From the NCBI GenBank assembly GCA_903857795.1, contig CAIOGM010000061.1, positions 1 through 64,000 on the forward strand: 64,000 nucleotides of DNA. Reading direction: 5' to 3'. The stretch comes from an uncultured Geobacter sp. Lineage in GTDB: Bacteria; Desulfobacterota; Desulfuromonadia; Geobacterales; CAIOGM01. This document shows, one piece after another, positions 59,968 to 64,000 of this stretch. Position 1 is the first letter of the stretch; each line of letters begins with the position of its first letter. The translations under genes were made by a program, and so were the position numbers. Under the pieces are notes generated by a model. It made no database searches. It was not told the origin of the DNA and saw nothing but the letters and a program-made list of their open reading frames with translations.

Positions 59968-61563
59968 ATGTCTGATTACGGTACCCTGCAGGATCGCGTA
60001 CGTCACAAATCCCTTTTGAGCAAGGTCATGACCGCTGAAGAGACGATCCAGTTCTTCAAACCCGGGATGAACCTTGGCTGGTCCGGTTTTACCCCCGCCG
60101 GTTACCCGAAAGAGGTTCCCATCGCCGTCGCCGACTATGTTGAGAAGAACAACCTGCAGGGGAAGTGGAAGTTCAACCTCTTCATCGGCGCCTCCGTTGG
60201 CGCCGAGACCGAAAACCGCTGGGCCGAGTTGGACATGATCGACCGCCGCTGCCCGTATCAGACCGGCAAGAACATCGCCGCCGGCATCAACGAAGGGCGG
60301 ATCCGGATGGGAGACAAGCACCTCTCCCTCTTCGCCCAGGATCTTGGATACGGTTTCTATACCAAGGACAGCGAGAGCGGCAAGCTCGACTTGGCCATCA
60401 TCGAAGTCTCCGCCATAACCGAAGACGGGAGCCTGGTTCCCACCACCTCCTGCGGCGTCATCCCTGAAATCCTCATGGTCTGCGACCGGATCATCATCGA
60501 GGTGAACACCGGACAGCCCTCCTTCGAAGGGATCCATGATATGGTTTCCTGCGGCACCCCTCCTAACCGTCAGGTGCTCAACATTACCACGGCCGGTTCC
60601 CGCATCGGGACTACCTCCATCCCTTGCGATCCCAAGAAGATCGTGGCCATCGTGGAGTCGAAACGACGGGATAAAGGGCGCGCCTTCACCGAAAGCGACG
60701 ATACCTCCGAGGCGATTGCCGGCCACATCATCGACTTCTTTACCCACGAAGTGAAGATGGGGCGTCTGCCCGACAACCTCCTCCCCATCCAGTCGGGTGT
60801 CGGCTCCATCGCCAACGCCGTCGTGGGCGGTCTGGCCAAGGGTCCCTTCTACAACCTGTCGGTCTTCACCGAAGTGCTTCAGGACACCATGCTGGATCTC
60901 TTCGATTCCGGCAAGCTGGACGCAGCCTCCTCCTGCTCTCTCTCCCTCTCCGAGACCCTGGGCTTCCCCCGCTTCTTCGAGAACTGGGACAAGTACTTCG
61001 ACAAGATCACCCTCCGCCCCCTCTCCATCTCCAACGCCCCGGAGCCGATTCGTCGTCTGGGTGTTATCGCCATGAACACCCCGGTGGAGATCGACATGTA
61101 TGCCCATGCCAACTCCACCCTCGTCGGCGGTACCCGGATGATCAATGGCCTCGGCGGTTCCGGCGACTTCCTGAGGAACGGTTTCCTCAAGATGATGCAT
61201 ACCCCGTCCAGTCGTCCCTCCAAGACCGACCCCGCCGGGATCTCCTGCGTCGTGCCGCACTGCTCGCACATCGACCACACCGAGCATGACCTGGACGTTG
61301 TCATCACCGAGCAGGGGTTGGCCGATGTCCGCGGTCTCTGCCCCCGGGACCGCGCCAAGGTCATCATCGAGAAGTGCGCCCATCCGGACTACAAGCCGAT
61401 CCTCACCGAATATTACGAGATGGCCCTGGCCGATTGCCTCCGCCGCAAGGTTGCCCATGAACCGCAGCTGTGGGATCGCGCTTTCAAGATGCATCTCAAT
61501 CTTGAGAGAAACGGCACCATGAAGATCAAGAACTGGGACATCAAGCTCGACCTCTGCGAATAG
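59968..61563 (+). CDS. succinyl-CoA:acetate CoA-transferase (acetyl-CoA hydrolase family)
   Basis: This 531-residue enzyme moves CoA from succinyl-CoA to acetate, so acetate activation replaces succinyl-CoA synthetase in the TCA cycle. Known from Geobacter, it is a hallmark of acetate oxidation with metals. Family motifs: GWSGFTPAGYPKEVP, GASVGAETE, GVGSIANAVVGGL, and the catalytic Glu in SVFTEVLQD (~302). The C-terminal CoA-binding region has NGLGGSGDFLRNGF and VITEQGLADVRGLCP. The neighbouring sucAB-lpd-acn cluster supports this role. Related family members act on propionate or simply hydrolyse acetyl-CoA, so the substrate is inferred. Confidence 0.92.
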   Translation: MSDYGTLQDRVRHKSLLSKVMTAEETIQFFKPGMNLGWSGFTPAGYPKEVPIAVADYVEKNNLQGKWKFNLFIGASVGAETENRWAELDMIDRRCPYQTGKNIAAGINEGRIRMGDKHLSLFAQDLGYGFYTKDSESGKLDLAIIEVSAITEDGSLVPTTSCGVIPEILMVCDRIIIEVNTGQPSFEGIHDMVSCGTPPNRQVLNITTAGSRIGTTSIPCDPKKIVAIVESKRRDKGRAFTESDDTSEAIAGHIIDFFTHEVKMGRLPDNLLPIQSGVGSIANAVVGGLAKGPFYNLSVFTEVLQDTMLDLFDSGKLDAASSCSLSLSETLGFPRFFENWDKYFDKITLRPLSISNAPEPIRRLGVIAMNTPVEIDMYAHANSTLVGGTRMINGLGGSGDFLRNGFLKMMHTPSSRPSKTDPAGISCVVPHCSHIDHTEHDLDVVITEQGLADVRGLCPRDRAKVIIEKCAHPDYKPILTEYYEMALADCLRRKVAHEPQLWDRAFKMHLNLERNGTMKIKNWDIKLDLCE

Positions 61564-61586
61564 GCGACCGTCGCAGGTAGCAACTG

Positions 61587-61624
61587 AAAAACCCCCTTGA
61601 GCGTAGCCGCTCAAGGGGGTTTTT
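61587..61624. terminator. strong terminator between convergent genes
   Basis: AAAAACCCCCTTGAGCG (61587-61603) and CGCTCAAGGGGGTTTTT (61608-61624) form a perfect 17-bp hairpin with a TAGC loop. It can end transcription from both the CoA-transferase gene and the convergent 61643 gene. Confidence 0.9.
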
Positions 61625-61642
61625 TATTCCGGATTTATCTCC

Positions 61643-63301
61643 TCATCTCTTCTTTGGCTTCTTCTTCTTTTTAGGGGCGCCCGCTCCGCCTCCTTGAGCT
61701 TTTGGCGTAGTTTCCTTCCGTGCCGGCTTGGGCTGGGAAGCCTTGGCTGCCGCGACAGGAGTGGGCACGGAGGACGCCGGTACAGTTTCCGGCGCCGACT
61801 CCGCCGGCTCCTCGGCCACGGGCTCTGCCTGCTCAGCTGTCGGAACCGAAGGGGTCAAGCTCTCCCCGACATTTTCCTCAGAGGCAGGTTCCGGAACGTG
61901 TGGCGCAGGCTCCGCGACGACTTCCTCTGCCGAAGCTGAGGTCGGAGCGGTGGCGCTGGGCGGAGCGCTCTCCGCTGCCGTTGTGTCCCGCACCAGACCC
62001 AGGACGTTGAAGTTGGTCATCTCGGTGCAGAGCTCTTCCAGCGCAAGCTTCAGTGAGCGCTCGTTCAAATCCTTGCAGGTGAGACTGATGTTCACGCCCA
62101 CCCCGTTGAGTCGGCTTACCCGGAGCTTGAAGTAGCTGCTCCGCATGCTTACTTGAATTCTGGTGCGCGCCTGAAAAATCTTCTTCTCTTTCTCTTCCTT
62201 GCCGTCGCAGAGCAGCCACCGGCTGCTGCGCTTGTAGATATAGTAGTTTTTCGCCCAGATAACATTTTTCCCCCAGAGGGAGGCGCCTGTACTGTTCAGG
62301 AGCTTCATCACCATGGGGGAGAGGGAATCGAACTGGTCATGGATCATCTTTTTGGATTGATCCACGGCCATGGACTTCATGTAGCGCATAGCCTTGAATA
62401 TCAGCCAGATGATGACCGCCGATAGCAGCAAGAAGGAACCTGTACGGATGAACCCGTTATAAAACCGGGCGTCTGCCGGCTTGTTGGGTTTTGCGTCGGC
62501 TCTTTTCTTATGGAGTTTTGAGAGATCTGCAACTTCCTTATACTCATCGGGGTGACGAATCCGATAGCCATCGGCTGCAACCTGAAGGGCCTCCTTTTGA
62601 AGGGTTGGGTTCATGAGCGCGGCGGCGCCGAACGTATCCATGCGCATCTTGTGGGTGAGCCCGATCAGCTGAAAGGAGTCATTGAGAACCGCGGTTTCCG
62701 GCGAGATAGAGCTGATCCTGATCCGATCCGGGTCAGTCACGATCTTTTCCGCCTCTTCCTTAATCTCCTTGATGGTCACATCAACAAAAGTCGACTTGGC
62801 TGGATTTCTCTGGTCAACCAGGATGGTGACGGAATTTTCCTTGTCCTTGATCTGAATCTTCCCCTGGGTTACCAGGTAGGCCATGGTGACCCTACCACTC
62901 TCCACAATGCTTGAGACTTTAAAGACTCTGTCGAAGTTGGCGGTAAAATCTTTCTGTATCGGAATAGTTCCCACTTCGCCATCAAAGGTAGCGCCGGGGA
63001 ACTGCTCTTTCAGCTTTTCCAGAAAAGTCGTCGGTTGCCCTTTGTTGCCGTTGGCTGCGCCTGTCTCTGTTTTAGCGTGCAGCTTTTGAAGCATCGCCTC
63101 GATTTCCGCGGCCTTATTTTTACAGGTCTGAAAATACGTAGTTGTCCTGGTAAATCCGTCGAATGTGGCGACAGGGGTGACAGTTGCTCCGGCTGCAGGT
63201 GGAGCGGGTGCGGATGAATCCGTTGGCGGTGGCGCGGCCAGGGAGAGAGCGGCTGTGGTAAGCAGTACAATAAACAGGGTGGCATAATAACTTAATTTCA
63301 T
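61643..63301 (-). CDS. membrane protein with Lys/Ala/Pro-rich C-terminus, tandem paralog A
   Basis: This 552-residue protein has a signal peptide (YYATLFIVLLTTAALSLAA). A periplasmic domain (~25-285) follows with QLIGLTHKMRMDTFGAAALM and DGYRIRHPDEYKEV. One membrane helix (FLLLSAVIIWLIFKAMRYM, ~292-312) precedes a cytoplasmic domain (~320-435: FDSLSPMVMKLLNSTGASLWG, SSRWLLCDGKEEKE, SSYFKLRVSRLNGVGVNI). It ends in a ~110-residue Pro/Ala/Glu-rich tail with polylysine (GAPKKKKKPKKR), like tails that bind nucleic acid or acidic surfaces. The family is not recognised. The next gene on the strand is a paralog without a visible tail, so this looks like a tandem duplication. Start at 63301; an AGAGGGCACTTCC RBS precedes it. 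Confidence 0.7.
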   Translation of the reverse strand: MKLSYYATLFIVLLTTAALSLAAPPPTDSSAPAPPAAGATVTPVATFDGFTRTTTYFQTCKNKAAEIEAMLQKLHAKTETGAANGNKGQPTTFLEKLKEQFPGATFDGEVGTIPIQKDFTANFDRVFKVSSIVESGRVTMAYLVTQGKIQIKDKENSVTILVDQRNPAKSTFVDVTIKEIKEEAEKIVTDPDRIRISSISPETAVLNDSFQLIGLTHKMRMDTFGAAALMNPTLQKEALQVAADGYRIRHPDEYKEVADLSKLHKKRADAKPNKPADARFYNGFIRTGSFLLLSAVIIWLIFKAMRYMKSMAVDQSKKMIHDQFDSLSPMVMKLLNSTGASLWGKNVIWAKNYYIYKRSSRWLLCDGKEEKEKKIFQARTRIQVSMRSSYFKLRVSRLNGVGVNISLTCKDLNERSLKLALEELCTEMTNFNVLGLVRDTTAAESAPPSATAPTSASAEEVVAEPAPHVPEPASEENVGESLTPSVPTAEQAEPVAEEPAESAPETVPASSVPTPVAAAKASQPKPARKETTPKAQGGGAGAPKKKKKPKKR

Positions 63302-63329
63302 GGAAGTGCCCTCTATTAAAATTTCATAT

Positions 63330-64000
63330 CTACGTTATCGGATTCGTCAACGCAAGGCATAACTCATCCAACTTGTTGTCCAGCTCAATTTTCGTCAAAC
63401 CTTTGGTTACCAAGGAGATGCGCGCGATGTTCCCGTTGAGCCGGGTAATCTGCAACTTGAAATAGGTTCCCCGCAGACAGACCTCGACCCTGTGATGTGC
63501 TTGGAAAAGGTTATTGGTTTTGTCTTCCCGGCCGTCGCAGAGGACCCACCGGTTCTTATGCTTGTACAGGTGATAAACTTTGGTCAGCAGGCTGTTTTTC
63601 CCCCATAACGTCGCTCCCTTTCTCTTGAGAGAAGCGGTGACCATGGGCGACAGCGAGTTATAGTGATCGAGGTTAGTACGTTCCACGGGGCTCAGCGACA
63701 TCGACTTCATGAAGCGAGTCACAATGTATATTAGCCAGAGGGCACACGCCGCCAGTACGGTGAAAAGAGCCGTTTTTATGAATCCATTGTAAAACCGGGA
63801 ATCAGCCTGCTTGTCCGGCTGGATATTGACAGCGCTCAGGCGGATTTTTTGCTGTGGCGCCCCCTTCTGATACTCCTCGGGGTGGCGATCCCGGTACCCG
63901 GTGGCGACAACACGGAGCATCTCCTTCTGTGCCGTGGCGTCATGGATAACGTTTGCGCCGTAGCTATCCATGCTGACCTTATTGGTCATACTCAGGAGTT
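63330..64000 (-). CDS. membrane protein, tandem paralog B, 5' part beyond the window
   Basis: The reading frame is open to the end of the window; the ATG at 63989 in the ORF track is internal, because LLSMTNKVSMDSYGA aligns with LIGLTHKMRMDTFGA of paralog A. The visible part has the same order: GYRDRHPEEYQK, a membrane helix (LFTVLAACALWLIYIVTRFM), YNSLSPMVTASLKRKGATLWG, KNRWVLCDGREDK and GTYFKLQITRLNGNIARI. It ends where paralog A begins its charged tail, at LALTNPIT. It lies 28 bases upstream of paralog A, probably in one transcript. Confidence 0.7.
   Translation of the reverse strand, partial: LLSMTNKVSMDSYGANVIHDATAQKEMLRVVATGYRDRHPEEYQKGAPQQKIRLSAVNIQPDKQADSRFYNGFIKTALFTVLAACALWLIYIVTRFMKSMSLSPVERTNLDHYNSLSPMVTASLKRKGATLWGKNSLLTKVYHLYKHKNRWVLCDGREDKTNNLFQAHHRVEVCLRGTYFKLQITRLNGNIARISLVTKGLTKIELDNKLDELCLALTNPIT

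Overview
The window is one stretch of a G+C-rich bacterial chromosome. The gene set points to the Geobacterales (Desulfuromonadota, the former deltaproteobacterial Geobacter group): a Geobacter-type succinyl-CoA:acetate CoA-transferase, a complete 2-oxoglutarate dehydrogenase/aconitase cluster, pyruvate carboxylase, a selenocysteine-containing SelD, PEP-CTERM and DUF502 proteins, and Rrf2/NifS/MnmA/MtaB sulfur genes. The group assignment is an inference from gene content; the species cannot be read from the sequence.

Layout. (1) 1-9.1 kb: right end of a siphovirus-like prophage. Head-tail joining and tail genes come first, including a G/GT tail-chaperone pair with a perfect -1 slippery heptamer. 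A lysis cassette follows (coiled-coil membrane protein, lysozyme, small membrane proteins, nested spanin-like pair), then a separately transcribed moron-like gene between two terminators. The prophage looks defective: a tail-terminator gene runs out of frame into a tail-tube gene, and the tape-measure N-terminus is joined in frame to a distal tail protein. (2) 9.2-27 kb: core genes. These are metF-metH (minus), an RcsF-like lipoprotein, cysE-rrf2-nifS-mnmA-mtaB-DUF502 (plus), selD with an in-frame UGA that splits it in the ORF track, a PRC-barrel protein, dnaB with a Cys/His-rich insertion, a FabMG-like reductase, a nicotinamidase-like pseudoenzyme and a secreted cyclophilin. (3) 27.1-39.1 kb: a visibly more A+T-rich accessory region. 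It starts beside a chimeric pseudogene (glyQ start fused to an Rh-type ammonium transporter end) and ends at a strong terminator. (4) 39.1-64 kb: core genes again. These are pyruvate carboxylase, a phosphodiesterase, SppA, a PEP-CTERM protein, the sucA / sucB-lpd-acn-lon cluster, typA, bamD, the CoA-transferase and two tandem paralogous membrane proteins.

The most interesting unit is region 3. Nine co-directional genes encode a periplasmic helical protein, a VWA lipoprotein, a transmembrane Ser/Thr kinase with two outside PEGA domains, a STAS protein with Asp at the usual phospho-Ser position, a LysM protein with a six-hairpin glycosidase-like domain, a lamin-G/DUF1080-like lipoprotein, an OB-TM-FHA protein, a processive family-2 glycosyltransferase and a PP2C phosphatase. 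I read it as a surface-glycan synthesis and processing system under Ser/Thr phosphorylation control. It has the kinase/phosphatase/FHA trio known from type VI secretion but no type VI genes. I cannot match it to a named system.

Repeats: three palindromic repeat families lie between genes. One family (GTAGGAGCGGGCTCCGCCCG...) surrounds a REP-associated tyrosine transposase that splits sucA from sucB, and an inverted pair of the same repeat sits in frame inside the transposase gene. No tRNA, rRNA or CRISPR array was seen.
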